A stretch of DNA of 64,000 bases from a virus. Under the pieces are notes generated by a model that did no database searches, was not told the origin of the DNA, and was given only the letters and a program-made list of their open reading frames with translations. The DNA lies in IMG/VR virus record IMGVR_UViG_3300031236_000003, positions 28,924 to 92,923 of that record; one strand, written 5' to 3'. Below are positions 25,675 through 33,527 of this stretch, piece after piece; position 1 is the stretch's first letter; every line of letters starts with the position of its first letter. A program made the translations under genes and the position numbers.

Positions 25675-26318
25675 TTCAGATACCCGGTGGCACATACAGC
25701 GACGATCCTCATGAATACCGTGACGAGCAGGGCAAGTGGATACCCGGCCTGACGAACACATTCAAACTCTGCAGCATGAGCGATTTCAGCGGTGCCGATC
25801 CAGACGATATGGCGAATGCGGCGAGGCGCGGAACTGCCTTGCATGAACTGGTCGAAGTCTGGAACCGCGAGGGAGACTGCGATCCGTCTTGGATCACGCC
25901 AGAACTAGACGGATATTTTACTGGCTACCGGAAGTTTTTGATCGACACTGGCTTTGTCTGCGATCCGGAGTGGACGGAGAGGCCTCTGATTGCGACCATC
26001 AGGGGCATGCGTCTAGGAATGAAGCCGGACGTGTTTGGCAAACTGCGGCGAGACAAGGCTATCGTTGAAATCAAGGCGGCCAGCAGCGTCCAGGCAACGT
26101 GGAGCGTGCAGACGGGGATGCAGGAACTTGGCATCCACGCTTCAAATAATGTAGGCCGGGTGCGGAGATTTGCACTGCAACTCTTCAGGGATGGCCGGTA
26201 TAAGTTGCACGAGCACGTCAATCATCAGCAGGATGAAGCGATTGGAATTGCGGCGCTGCGGCTTGTTTGGTGGCGGCTTGAGCAGGGCCAGAAATTGTGG
26301 CTCGCCGCTAAACTTTAA
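25671..26318 (+). CDS. PD-(D/E)XK nuclease superfamily protein
   Basis: 215 residues from a TTG that overlaps the previous stop. The order of motifs is that of RecB/Cas4-like phage nucleases: GTALHELVEVW (helix with catalytic-core His/Glu), then GMKPDVFGKL with the conserved Asp, and IVEIKAAS, the E-x-K. A Gln-rich helix (QTGMQELG) and a strand-helix end follow. With RecT this makes an exonuclease/annealase pair for recombination, although substrate polarity cannot be told from sequence. Confidence 0.7.
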   Translation: MIQIPGGTYSDDPHEYRDEQGKWIPGLTNTFKLCSMSDFSGADPDDMANAARRGTALHELVEVWNREGDCDPSWITPELDGYFTGYRKFLIDTGFVCDPEWTERPLIATIRGMRLGMKPDVFGKLRRDKAIVEIKAASSVQATWSVQTGMQELGIHASNNVGRVRRFALQLFRDGRYKLHEHVNHQQDEAIGIAALRLVWWRLEQGQKLWLAAKL

Positions 26319-26362
26319 CGGTTGCACAACGTGCCCTCGCGTAGTAATCTGCGAGTGCAAGG
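26317..26362 (+). promoter_or_regulatory. Promoter with variant inverted repeat
   Basis: -35 TTGCAC (26322-26327), 17-nt spacer, -10 TAATCT (26345-26350). AACGGTTGCAC overlaps the -35 and TCTGCGAGTGC overlaps the -10; both are one- or two-base variants of the CTGCAAGCGT operator arms. The promoter layout is nearly superimposable on the one at 33265. It gives the following operon its own start. Confidence 0.6.
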
Positions 26363-26372
26363 AAAGGAAAGC

Positions 26373-27923
26373 ATGGCGAACATTTACGATTCCCTCCAAC
26401 CAGTCAAAAGCAGTATGTTCTCACGCGCCGGTTACTCGGACGCAACGTGGGAATTGCTCTTCGAGTTCAAGTCTAGCGGCGAGATTCGCTCTTACGCTCA
26501 AGTGTCGCCCGAAGTGGCCGATGAAGCCTTGTCTGCGGAGTCATTAGGTAAATGGTTCAACGCTAACATCAAAGGCAACTCCTCGTGGGAGTTCGAAGTC
26601 CTCGGTGCCGATCCCAACGCGCCACCTCTAGTCAATGTCGAGAAGAAGGCCGACAAGCCGAAGGCCGCGAAGAAGCCTCCGGTGGCCGACATGGGCATAT
26701 CGGTGGCCGATATTCAGAACGTCGATCCGAGCTATCAGCCTGACGAGCGCGGTATCAATGGCCTCGACGCCTGTATCGGAGATGAAGATCATCCGTTGAC
26801 GACGTGGCCGACCTATGGTGGGATTGATCGCAGCCAGACCACGATACCGCTTAACAAGGTTGAAGTGCTTGGCTCCGGCAAGATCGAGTGGGATGACAAG
26901 CACAACATCGCTGGCATCTCGCCATTCACCGAAGAGGACGTGTTTACTGGCGACGTGAAGGTTTCCGCTCCAACGATGCGTGATCTACAGAATGCCCACG
27001 CGAAGGTCGAGAAACAGCCGGATGTGCTCCTCTTCACGACTCCTCCAACCGATCCTGAATCCTTCGATATGAAGGAACTCGCCGTCCAGTCTACCGCCGA
27101 GATCATGCCGAAGTGGACCGCGCCCGAGTCCGCAGCCGAAGCTCTGGAACTGCTCTCCGAGCGCGAAACCGAAATCAATGCGCTGATCGAGTCCTGCAAG
27201 CAGGCCGGGAAGGCCGCGCTCGCGGTGAAGGTTACAGATGCGGATAGCCGGTTGAAGGCGAGCGATACGCTTACGGGTCTGGTGGAGCAGAAGGACCGCG
27301 CCAAAGAGTTATTGGAGCCATTCCGCGTCCAACTTTACGAGGCTTACACCTACGCGCAGCAGAAGGGCAAGGCCGCCGTCGATCCCATTGAATCCGCTGT
27401 TACGCACGTCAAGAAGCAGATGGTCGCGTGGGATCAGGAGCAGGAGCGGCAGCGGCAAGCGGCTATCCGCAAGGCGCGGGACGAGGCGGCAGCGGAAGAG
27501 AAGCGCCGGCAGGAGGCCGAATCGCAAAGATTGACCTTGCTTGAGTTGGAGGACAAGTTGGATCAGGGCGACGAAGCAGGAGCGCAGGCCCTATTCGAGC
27601 AGCCCATTCAAGCTCCGCGCCAGTATGTCCAGCCGGTCTACACGCCGTCCGCAGCGCCCACTATTGAGGGCCAGAGCAGCAGTACGCGCTGGAAGGTAGA
27701 CGAGACCCCGCTGGAGTCAGAGGAGGGCTACCTGGATTCCGTAATGGCGCTGCTCCGAGCGGTCAAGGACGACAAAATCGAGATGCGGATGGCGGCAAGC
27801 TACCTCAAGTGGGATCTCGTCAGCCTCAACAAACTGGCTGGGGCGCTGCGCGGCGCATTCTCTGTGCCGGGGCTCACGGCTGCTCCGGTTGGCAATATCT
27901 CGGTACGCCGCAGCAAACGCTAA
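26373..27923 (+). CDS. KTSC-domain protein with coiled-coil C-terminal region
   Basis: 516 residues; the ATG at 26373 follows AAGGAAAGGAAAGC. Residues about 8-78 form a KTSC domain (VKSSMFSRAGY, then GEIRSYAQVSPEVADEAL and GKWFNANIKG). Residues about 255-420 are a long charged coiled coil (AKELLEPFRVQLYEAYTYAQ, QEQERQRQAAIRKARDEAAA). The C-terminal 90 residues contain MALLRAVKDDKIEMRMAASY and end with a GNISVRRSKR tail, as in phage proteins found beside recombination genes. Its role is unknown, possibly in recombination or replication. Confidence 0.6.
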   Translation: MANIYDSLQPVKSSMFSRAGYSDATWELLFEFKSSGEIRSYAQVSPEVADEALSAESLGKWFNANIKGNSSWEFEVLGADPNAPPLVNVEKKADKPKAAKKPPVADMGISVADIQNVDPSYQPDERGINGLDACIGDEDHPLTTWPTYGGIDRSQTTIPLNKVEVLGSGKIEWDDKHNIAGISPFTEEDVFTGDVKVSAPTMRDLQNAHAKVEKQPDVLLFTTPPTDPESFDMKELAVQSTAEIMPKWTAPESAAEALELLSERETEINALIESCKQAGKAALAVKVTDADSRLKASDTLTGLVEQKDRAKELLEPFRVQLYEAYTYAQQKGKAAVDPIESAVTHVKKQMVAWDQEQERQRQAAIRKARDEAAAEEKRRQEAESQRLTLLELEDKLDQGDEAGAQALFEQPIQAPRQYVQPVYTPSAAPTIEGQSSSTRWKVDETPLESEEGYLDSVMALLRAVKDDKIEMRMAASYLKWDLVSLNKLAGALRGAFSVPGLTAAPVGNISVRRSKR

Positions 27924-27941
27924 ATCTACAAGGGGAAGTCT

Positions 27942-28172
27942 ATGCCAACAGGCAGGGTAATCAGTTTCAAAAACGCAGACGGCTTTGGCTTCATTGAGCG
28001 CAGTGATGGCGGCAAAGACCTCTTTGTTCATTGGAAGAATATCCAGTCCGACGAAGCATTCAAAACGCTGGAGGTCGGTCAGGAAGTTGAATTCGTCATC
28101 GGCCTCGGCCCAAAGTCGTTGCCAGAGGCTCAGGAAGTGCGTGTCATCAACAGCGAAGCGAGGAGAGCGTAA
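27942..28172 (+). CDS. Cold-shock domain protein
   Basis: 76 residues, the normal length for a CspA-type protein. GRVISFKNADGFGFIER contains both RNA-binding motifs in near-canonical form (GFGFI), followed by DLFVHW and a GQEVEFVIGLG strand. Such proteins bind single-stranded RNA or DNA and melt structure. The stop overlaps the next ATG (TAATG). Confidence 0.85.
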   Translation: MPTGRVISFKNADGFGFIERSDGGKDLFVHWKNIQSDEAFKTLEVGQEVEFVIGLGPKSLPEAQEVRVINSEARRA

Positions 28173-28393
28173 TGGCGCAAAAAGTGTTGAACCTGAAAAC
28201 ATCGTCCAATGTGAAATCCGCAGTTTGGGACGATGAGACCATGGGCTTGGCCGTAATCTTCCACTCCGGGCACGGTGGGGTTTACGCGCAAGTCCCCGAG
28301 GAAGTCGCTTTGGGCATGGAGCAGGCGGACAGCCCCGGCAACTACCTGCACACCTACGTCAAGCCGCAGTACACGTACTCGAAGACTAGCTAG
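28172..28393 (+). CDS. KTSC-like small protein
   Basis: 73 residues. The sequence follows the KTSC pattern (SSNVKSAVWDDET, AVIFHSGHGGVYAQVPEEVA, then YLHTYVKPQY), like the N-terminal domain of the protein at 26373, so the phage carries two KTSC modules in one operon. Coupled to the cold-shock gene by a TAATG overlap. Function unknown. Confidence 0.6.
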   Translation: MAQKVLNLKTSSNVKSAVWDDETMGLAVIFHSGHGGVYAQVPEEVALGMEQADSPGNYLHTYVKPQYTYSKTS

Positions 28394-28407
28394 GAAAGGA
28401 AAACGCC

Positions 28408-28731
28408 ATGTTCGAATCACCTACGTCTGATAGCGAGAAGTTTGTCCGCGCGCACTGCTTGTTTGTGTGCGTCTACGGAAATGCAGGACTCCCCTCCGTT
28501 TACTGCCACCAATCCACCCGCAATAGCGATATTGCCGTAAGCGGATCGGGAGAGACGATAGACATAGCGTGGGATGACGTTGCAAACAAGACGCGCCAGC
28601 GCCTCGCGTACCTCGCAACCGTCGCCGAGTCTATCTCGGAGGTTGATAACTCTAGCCTGCCCAACAAGAACTTCATCGCGGCTATCCTGCGCGATCTGTA
28701 TGAAGAATCAGGCCGGGGAATCAGACTCTAG
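28408..28731 (+). CDS. Hypothetical protein
   Basis: 107 residues with GAAAGGAAAACGCC before the ATG. Mixed alpha/beta composition with an N-terminal CLFVCVYG and a helical C-terminal half ending in LRDLYEESGRG. No recognised motif. It lies between the KTSC genes and the oxygenase-like gene in the same operon. Confidence 0.55.
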   Translation: MFESPTSDSEKFVRAHCLFVCVYGNAGLPSVYCHQSTRNSDIAVSGSGETIDIAWDDVANKTRQRLAYLATVAESISEVDNSSLPNKNFIAAILRDLYEESGRGIRL

Positions 28732-28797
28732 TGGGCGACCTCGAAAGCTACACGCTCCCCAGTAATCGTATTCGAAGATCGGATAAGGAAGGAAAGC

Positions 28798-29628
28798 ATG
28801 GACATCGTTTATCGCAAGGCTGAGCTATCAGCGGGCGAGGCCTTCAGTATTGAGAAGTTCTGGCACCCGACCATCGATTCATGGAATCCGCTGTACAAGG
28901 ACATCCTTGAGCCGTTCGATTTTCACAAGTACACCTGCCCGCGTCTGCCTATTTCGATGGGCGCGCAGTCGTCGGATGCGATGCGGCAGTGTCCCTCGGT
29001 TCTGCGTGTGCCGATCAAGTACGCCAACACCGATATTCGTCTCCCGGCGGAGATGGCTCCGATAAAGCCTTTGCTCGTGAAGCTATTGCAGTATGACAAA
29101 TTCATCAACCCTTTCTTCGAAGAATTGTTTGCACATGTAACGATCGATAACTCGACCGTTGAACCTGGAACAACCCACAGATTTGGCGGCTTTCACGGCG
29201 ACGGTCTGCAGGGCGGCAAGTTTAAGAAAAAACTGGTTGTCGAACACTCCTACGTCTTTGTCAGCAATCACCCGACGCTATTTTCCCTCCAGCCGTTTTT
29301 TGTGGCGCATCTAAATGAAGACCGACACAACATCTTCAAGGAGTTTGACCGACAGGTTCAGTCGCAGAGCATCTACACCGGCATGGACCAGCACCTTTAC
29401 CTCATTGATCCATACGTGGTTCACGCCAGCCCTTTGATTCAGAAGAGGACCGAGCGCACCTTCTTTCGCTTGACGATCACGCCGACCGAGCTTCTGATGC
29501 CCAACAATACAGTCAACCCAATGTTCAATGGGCAGAAGTATCCCGCAAGGATTGATGTGCGAGAATTTGTTTCGGAGCCGGACGTGAAGATTCCTTACGA
29601 TTTATACGGACTCAGGGGTAATCGGTGA
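28798..29628 (+). CDS. 2OG-Fe(II) oxygenase-fold protein
   Basis: 276 residues with AAGGAAGGAAAGC before the ATG. The iron-binding triad of the double-stranded beta-helix fold is visible: His133-x-Asp135 in GFHGDGLQG, and His209 in YVVHASP. An arginine that could bind 2-oxoglutarate follows (RTERTFFRLT, 220-224). Length and spacing fit the superfamily. In phages such enzymes can hydroxylate nucleobases or proteins; the substrate here is unknown. Its stop overlaps the GTG of dnaB. Confidence 0.55.
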   Translation: MDIVYRKAELSAGEAFSIEKFWHPTIDSWNPLYKDILEPFDFHKYTCPRLPISMGAQSSDAMRQCPSVLRVPIKYANTDIRLPAEMAPIKPLLVKLLQYDKFINPFFEELFAHVTIDNSTVEPGTTHRFGGFHGDGLQGGKFKKKLVVEHSYVFVSNHPTLFSLQPFFVAHLNEDRHNIFKEFDRQVQSQSIYTGMDQHLYLIDPYVVHASPLIQKRTERTFFRLTITPTELLMPNNTVNPMFNGQKYPARIDVREFVSEPDVKIPYDLYGLRGNR

Positions 29629-31034
29629 CCGGTCCAGACACCACGCAAGTCCCAGACCACATCTACGACGAGATGGCCGGCGGAGCGAATAAGGCCCTGC
29701 CGGTTGAGACCGGACTGCCGGCGAATATCTCTGCCGAAAAGATGATCCTCGGGGCTATTTTGCTCGAGAACCAAGCCTTTAACGAAGCTGCGGAGCGTTT
29801 AGTCCCAGAAGACTTCTCTCTCGAGAGCCACCAGCGCATCTACCAGCGAATGACCGAACTCGTGGACGCTAGCCATGCGATCGAACTCACGACGCTGGCG
29901 GAGGAGCTTGCTCGCCACAAGGAGATTGAGTCTGTTGGCGGTGTCGCATACCTCTCTGACTTGACAGAAGGCCTGCCGCGGCGTCCCGTGATCGACGAGT
30001 ACATCCGCATCGTCAAGGACAAGAGCCAACTCCGCCAACTCATACTCATTTGCCAAGACACGCTGGCGCGCGCCGCAGACCAGAGCGAGACGGCGTTGGA
30101 TGTGCTGGAAATTGCTGAATCGCAACTGCTGCAGATCGCGCAGGAGGCGAACACTGGGCGGCTGCGGACGATTGCGGACTCCGTGGAAGACGCGGGCGGC
30201 CCAGACGCCTATCTCAAGGCGTACACCGAGCCATCGACGAAGGTTGGGCTTCAGACGGGCTTTGTGGACCTCGACCGGATGACTGGCGGATTGCAGCAGT
30301 CGGAATTGATCATAATCGCGGCGCGGCCGAGTATGGGCAAGACGGCGCTCGCCGTCAACCTAATGGAAAACGTGTGTTGCGGCTCAGACCGGGTTGTCGC
30401 ATTCTTCTCGCTGGAAATGTCTCGGGCTGCGATCGAGCACCGATTCATGGCGTCGAGAGCGCGCGTGGACGTAAAGCGAGCGATGGAAGGCTTCTACCTG
30501 TCGGAGCGCGAGAAAGAGAAGTTGGGTGGCGCGCTGATCGACTTGGCCGACGCCAGAATCTTCGTTGACGACTCCGCGCTGCTCACGCCGATCCAGTTGA
30601 GAGCGAAGGCTCGCCGGCTGAAGCAGCGAGAGAAGCGGCTGGATCTGATCTGCGTGGATTACGTCCAGCTAATGACTGCTGGCAGCAAGACCGGCAACCG
30701 GCAGGAAGAAGTTGCCGCAGTATCCCGTTCCCTGAAGGCATGCGCGAAAGAATTGGAAGTTCCGGTAGTCGCCCTGGCGCAGTTGAGCCGTAACAGCGAG
30801 CAGCGGACGGACAAGCGGCCCGTGCTGTCGGATTTGCGCGAGAGCGGACAGATAGAGCAAGATGCGGATTTGTGCTGCTTTATCCATCGCGATGCGTATT
30901 ACAGGCCGGACGATCCAGATGTCCAAGGGCTGGCCGACTTAATTGTGGCGAAGAGCCGCAATGGACCAACCGGTCTGGTTAAATTGGCATTCGAGGCGTC
31001 TCTGACGCGCTTCGAAAACTTGGCGAGGAGGTAG
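29625..31034 (+). CDS. dnaB: Replicative DNA helicase, DnaB family
   Basis: 469 residues, the usual length for DnaB. The start is a GTG overlapping the previous stop. An N-terminal primase-interacting helical domain (residues about 28-130, with AEKMILGAILLENQAFNEA) is followed by the RecA-like motor: Walker A RPSMGKTA near 233-240, Walker B DLICVDYVQLM near 341-351, and QLSRNSEQR...SDLRESGQIEQDAD near 385-412. It should unwind the phage replication fork. No phage DNA polymerase or primase is seen in the window, so host enzymes may complete the replisome. Confidence 0.93.
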   Translation: MTGPDTTQVPDHIYDEMAGGANKALPVETGLPANISAEKMILGAILLENQAFNEAAERLVPEDFSLESHQRIYQRMTELVDASHAIELTTLAEELARHKEIESVGGVAYLSDLTEGLPRRPVIDEYIRIVKDKSQLRQLILICQDTLARAADQSETALDVLEIAESQLLQIAQEANTGRLRTIADSVEDAGGPDAYLKAYTEPSTKVGLQTGFVDLDRMTGGLQQSELIIIAARPSMGKTALAVNLMENVCCGSDRVVAFFSLEMSRAAIEHRFMASRARVDVKRAMEGFYLSEREKEKLGGALIDLADARIFVDDSALLTPIQLRAKARRLKQREKRLDLICVDYVQLMTAGSKTGNRQEEVAAVSRSLKACAKELEVPVVALAQLSRNSEQRTDKRPVLSDLRESGQIEQDADLCCFIHRDAYYRPDDPDVQGLADLIVAKSRNGPTGLVKLAFEASLTRFENLARR

Positions 31035-31036
31035 CA

Positions 31037-31273
31037 ATGCAAGACGAAGTGGTATCTGGAGTCTACGATATTCTGGCGAGCAATTATCTGGTTGACGCGA
31101 ACACTCTGCAAGCGTCACAATTAGTACGCGACCTTGATTTGGACAGCATTGAACTCGTTCAACTCGGCATGGATCTCGAAGATAAGTTTGGCGTGGAGAT
31201 TCAGGACGGCGATATCCGCGCAACATCCACAATCGAAGACGTGATCGGCCTGATTCGCAGGCTGCTACCCTAA
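31037..31273 (+). CDS. Acyl carrier protein
   Basis: 78 residues, typical of a bacterial ACP. The phosphopantetheine attachment motif is intact: DLDLDSIELVQL with Ser37. It is followed by LGMDLEDKFGVEI and IEDVIGLIRRLL, the helix II and helix IV regions. It starts two bases after dnaB. A lone ACP without synthase or transferase genes is unusual in a phage. It could feed host lipid A, fatty-acid or acyltransferase reactions, or act as a protein partner. An operator-like CTGCAAGCGT (31106-31115) lies inside the gene. Confidence 0.85.
   Translation: MQDEVVSGVYDILASNYLVDANTLQASQLVRDLDLDSIELVQLGMDLEDKFGVEIQDGDIRATSTIEDVIGLIRRLLP
31092..31121 (+). promoter_or_regulatory. Operator-like element inside ACP gene
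   Basis: TTGACGCG (31092-31099) followed by CTGCAAGCGT (31106-31115) and CACAAT (31116-31121) resembles the promoter at 19864, which reads TTGACGCG, CTGCAAGCGT, GATACT. Spacing to CACAAT is 18 nt. Because it is inside coding sequence it may be chance; if active it would drive the lipoprotein gene. Confidence 0.3.
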
Positions 31274-31299
31274 ACCCGGAAACAGATTGGAGCATCACA

Positions 31300-31833
31300 A
31301 TGAAGTTCACGAACAGGTTCCTGAGCGGCATCGCTGCAATTGCAGTCATGCTTGTGGGCATGATCCCGACGACGGGCTGCTCTTCCGCCACCATCGCTGA
31401 CCTGGCGCAGACGCTGGGCAACGCAGGGGCTCAGATCGCGACGCTGGAGAACAACCCGACTCTGGCAGCGAAGCTCAAAGCGGATACCGCGGCGGCCGTC
31501 TCGGCGATTGCCAGTTGGAAGTCGGGTTCGCCGGCTACGGAGGCAATCGAGGCGCTGAATATCGTTGAGGACGACCTCGACCTGATTCCCGGAACATCGA
31601 CTTACGCTCCGCTGATTGATCTGGCTATTGGCACCGTAGAGAGCATCCTGGCGCTACTGCCAACTTCGGCAGCGGTTGTGGCTCCCGCGACGCTGTCGGC
31701 ACATACGGCGACGTTGAAGGCGAAGCGGCCGGGGATTGCGATCACGAATCCTCCGAAGACGAAGGGTGACTTCAAGAAGCAGTGGAATGCTATCGTGGCC
31801 GAGAGTCCAGTATTGGCGAAGGCAAAGATTTAA
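31300..31833 (+). CDS. Putative lipoprotein
   Basis: 177 residues. A positively charged start, a hydrophobic core and a PTTGC lipobox (Cys27) indicate export and lipid attachment. The mature part is helical and Ala-rich, with a C-terminal GDFKKQWNAIVAESP. A phage lipoprotein expressed near replication genes could act in superinfection exclusion, but no family is recognised. A hairpin follows the stop. Confidence 0.6.
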   Translation: MKFTNRFLSGIAAIAVMLVGMIPTTGCSSATIADLAQTLGNAGAQIATLENNPTLAAKLKADTAAAVSAIASWKSGSPATEAIEALNIVEDDLDLIPGTSTYAPLIDLAIGTVESILALLPTSAAVVAPATLSAHTATLKAKRPGIAITNPPKTKGDFKKQWNAIVAESPVLAKAKI

Positions 31834-31861
31834 GTTTCCGGCATACCACTTGCCGGGAAAC
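31834..31861 (+). other. Hairpin between lipoprotein gene and tRNA-like gene
   Basis: GTTTCCGGCA pairs with TGCCGGGAAAC, with one bulged G, around a 7-nt loop. No T-tract follows; the tRNA-like sequence begins three bases later. It may be a processing signal or a weak terminator. Confidence 0.4.
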
Positions 31862-31864
31862 TGC

Positions 31865-31936
31865 GCGGGGATAGCTCAGTGGTAGAGCGGCTCCGGTAAC
31901 GGAGAGGGTCCTCGGTTCGAATTCCTGGGCCCCGCG
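31865..31936 (+). tRNA. Degenerate tRNA-like sequence, possible GGT (Thr)
   Basis: Acceptor GCGGGG/CCCCGC, an unmistakable D arm (GCTCAGTGGTAGAGC) and a TTCGAAT T-loop are present. The anticodon stem CTCC/GGAG encloses only six bases (GGTAAC), the T-stem has several mismatches, and there is no CCA. It is probably a decayed or non-functional tRNA gene. It lies 1.6 kb from the integrase and may relate to an attachment site, which is speculation. Confidence 0.5.
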
Positions 31937-31958
31937 CAGAAATTAGAGACGAGGTTCC

Positions 31959-32360
31959 GTGGAACTGCTGATACTGAAAGCGCGCAATGTAGGCTGGACG
32001 ACGATGATGCTTGCGCATAGGCAGTTTTTGGAGCAGGTCGATATAGAAGCTCTGCCATGGTGGATGAAGGCGGAGATTCCAATTGAGAGGAGCAACATGG
32101 CAATCCCACAGAAGGACATTGATAACTGGTTCTCCTACCACGCCCCGAACGCAGAGCAACTGGTGGCGTACAACGACATTCGGCAAGCGGCAAAGATTTA
32201 CGCCGAGACATGCAATAAGCACATCCCGGACAGCGCCGACAAGACGGCGGCAATGCGCAAGATTCGGGAATCGGTCATGGCTGCCAATCTGGCTGTGGCT
32301 TGCAACTGGCCCGAGCCGATACCCACCGAGACGCCTGAGTCCGTATCGCCGGCAGGGTAG
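31959..32360 (+). CDS. Acb2/Tad1-like helical-hairpin protein
   Basis: Two in-frame starts exist: GTG at 31959 (133 residues) and ATG at 32097 (87 residues, with GAGAGGAGCAAC in front, the better site). From the ATG the protein has the pattern of the Acb2/Tad1 hairpin domain of phage anti-CBASS and anti-Thoeris proteins: IDNWFSYHAPNAEQLVAYND, IRQAAKIYAETC, then PDSADKTAAMRKIRE and VMAANLAVACN. Acb2 proteins of similar length bind cyclic oligonucleotide signals and block immune activation. The N-terminal extension (46 residues) could be a second isoform. Confidence 0.6.
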   Translation: MELLILKARNVGWTTMMLAHRQFLEQVDIEALPWWMKAEIPIERSNMAIPQKDIDNWFSYHAPNAEQLVAYNDIRQAAKIYAETCNKHIPDSADKTAAMRKIRESVMAANLAVACNWPEPIPTETPESVSPAG

Positions 32361-32402
32361 TCTGTAAGCCGGTTTACGCGGATGGCTGGTGCGGCAACCA
32401 GC
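32349..32402 (+). other. Paired hairpins in short intergenic region
   Basis: CCGGC (32349-32353) can pair with GCCGG (32368-32372), and GCTGGT (32385-32390) pairs with ACCAGC (32397-32402) around GCGGCA. No T-tract. They lie just after the Acb2-like gene and may stabilise the mRNA 3' end. Confidence 0.35.
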
Positions 32403-32459
32403 ATTTAGGGTCGGAGACCGCACTTCTCTGATCCACCAAATCAAGACGAGAGTACCACC

Positions 32460-32888
32460 ATGCCCACCAAAAACGGTCCGGCTACCCTAGCGGCCTACCA
32501 CAAAAAAGTACTCAAAGAAGAAAGGAAATATATCTTGGCGAACACAGAATTTGACATATCGAAGTACCCTCCCAGCGTAGACCCCGAAGCCGCAGCTCGG
32601 GTTGAATCCATCCTGCACCCGCCAGAGGAGAAGAAGCAGCCGGCAACTGCGGCTCCAACCCTGCACGCTCCCCACGGCAGCCCAACTCCGCCCGAACCCA
32701 CGAAGAAGACGCGCGTGACGGTCTCGAAGATTCTCCAGAAGTACCAGGATCGCGAGAAGGAGTTCGGCGCCGACATCGCGAAGATCGACGGCATCATTGC
32801 TTCCTACGAAAAGCGGCGCGAGGAGTTGAAGTTCAAGCTCTCCGTGTTGCAGGAGCTGATCGCGGAGATCAACTCGGACTCGGAGTAG
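32460..32888 (+). CDS. Coiled-coil hypothetical protein
   Basis: 142 residues from the ATG at 32460; an in-frame TTG at 32535 with GAAAGGAAA upstream is an alternative start. The N-terminus is basic, the middle is Pro/Ala/Lys-rich, and residues about 95-140 form a charged coiled coil (KFKLSVLQELIAEINSDSE end). No family is recognised. Confidence 0.55.
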   Translation: MPTKNGPATLAAYHKKVLKEERKYILANTEFDISKYPPSVDPEAAARVESILHPPEEKKQPATAAPTLHAPHGSPTPPEPTKKTRVTVSKILQKYQDREKEFGADIAKIDGIIASYEKRREELKFKLSVLQELIAEINSDSE

Positions 32889-32975
32889 AATTTCATCCGC
32901 GACAATGCTCTGGCGAGGATGAAACATGCGGCGGCAGGCACTGGGGAGCGCGGCCGCCGCATTGAAAGGATCGGG

Positions 32976-33263
32976 ATGTATTGGATTAAGCAACGAGCGT
33001 TCGAGTGCGACATTCCGTGCAGGATTAAGGGCGATGGCGTAGAGCGCATGATTTTGGTAGCGTCCCTGCGGGATGACGGGGCTGTGTTTGATAAGGCGGA
33101 TCGCGCGGTTTTTGCCGGCGACCGGCTATTTTCGCATATGATCGACGATGCACTGAGGTGCCCGCGTGGCAGCATGTTCGCGGAGCCAGAGTTTGATGCC
33201 ATGTTTGAGGCGTCTCGCAAGCAGTACGACGGCACTGAAATCAAGTGGCCTATGACTCGATAA
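32976..33263 (+). CDS. Hypothetical protein
   Basis: 95 residues. The ATG at 32976 follows GAAAGGATCGGG at good spacing, unlike an in-frame ATG at 32919. DUF1488-like features are suggested by the ERMILVASLRDDGAVFDKAD stretch, but this is uncertain. The stop is followed at once by an operator-controlled promoter. Confidence 0.5.
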   Translation: MYWIKQRAFECDIPCRIKGDGVERMILVASLRDDGAVFDKADRAVFAGDRLFSHMIDDALRCPRGSMFAEPEFDAMFEASRKQYDGTEIKWPMTR

Positions 33264-33264
33264 A

Positions 33265-33307
33265 TAACGCTTGCAGAAGTCGCTCCCCCGGTGTAATCTG
33301 CAAGCGT
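33265..33307 (+). promoter_or_regulatory. Promoter with full inverted-repeat operator
   Basis: TAACGCTTGCAGA (33265-33277) and TCTGCAAGCGT (33297-33307) are inverted partners. They overlap -35 TTGCAG (33271-33276) and -10 TAATCT (33294-33299), separated by 17 nt. This is the best single-direction member of the operator family. It would drive the cysteine-rich gene and the integrase. Confidence 0.75.
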
Positions 33308-33323
33308 ATCTGAAAGGTGATTC

Positions 33324-33503
33324 ATGCGGCGAATTTGCGAAGATTGCCAGCGTAGTTACGACGATGAGTTTTGCAGCACGCTTTGTCCTCATAAGGGCAT
33401 CGGCTTCTGCATAGTGTGTGATTGCGTGAACTGCCTCTGCGACGAGCGGACTGCGGGAAAGCGCTGGGAGCGGAGTTCTAACAACAGAACCACGACGCTC
33501 TAA
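33324..33503 (+). CDS. Cysteine-rich small protein
   Basis: 59 residues from ATG with GAAAGGTGA upstream. Eight or more cysteines (Cys5, 8, 17, 21, 29, 32, 34, 37, 39) are spread over the first 40 residues together with His23, enough for two zinc sites (CEDC, CIVCDC, CLCDE). A basic tail follows. Directly upstream of the integrase and behind the operator; it may be a regulator or recombination partner. Confidence 0.6.
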   Translation: MRRICEDCQRSYDDEFCSTLCPHKGIGFCIVCDCVNCLCDERTAGKRWERSSNNRTTTL

Positions 33504-33527
33504 AGTACCAGTAAGGAAAGGAAAGCG

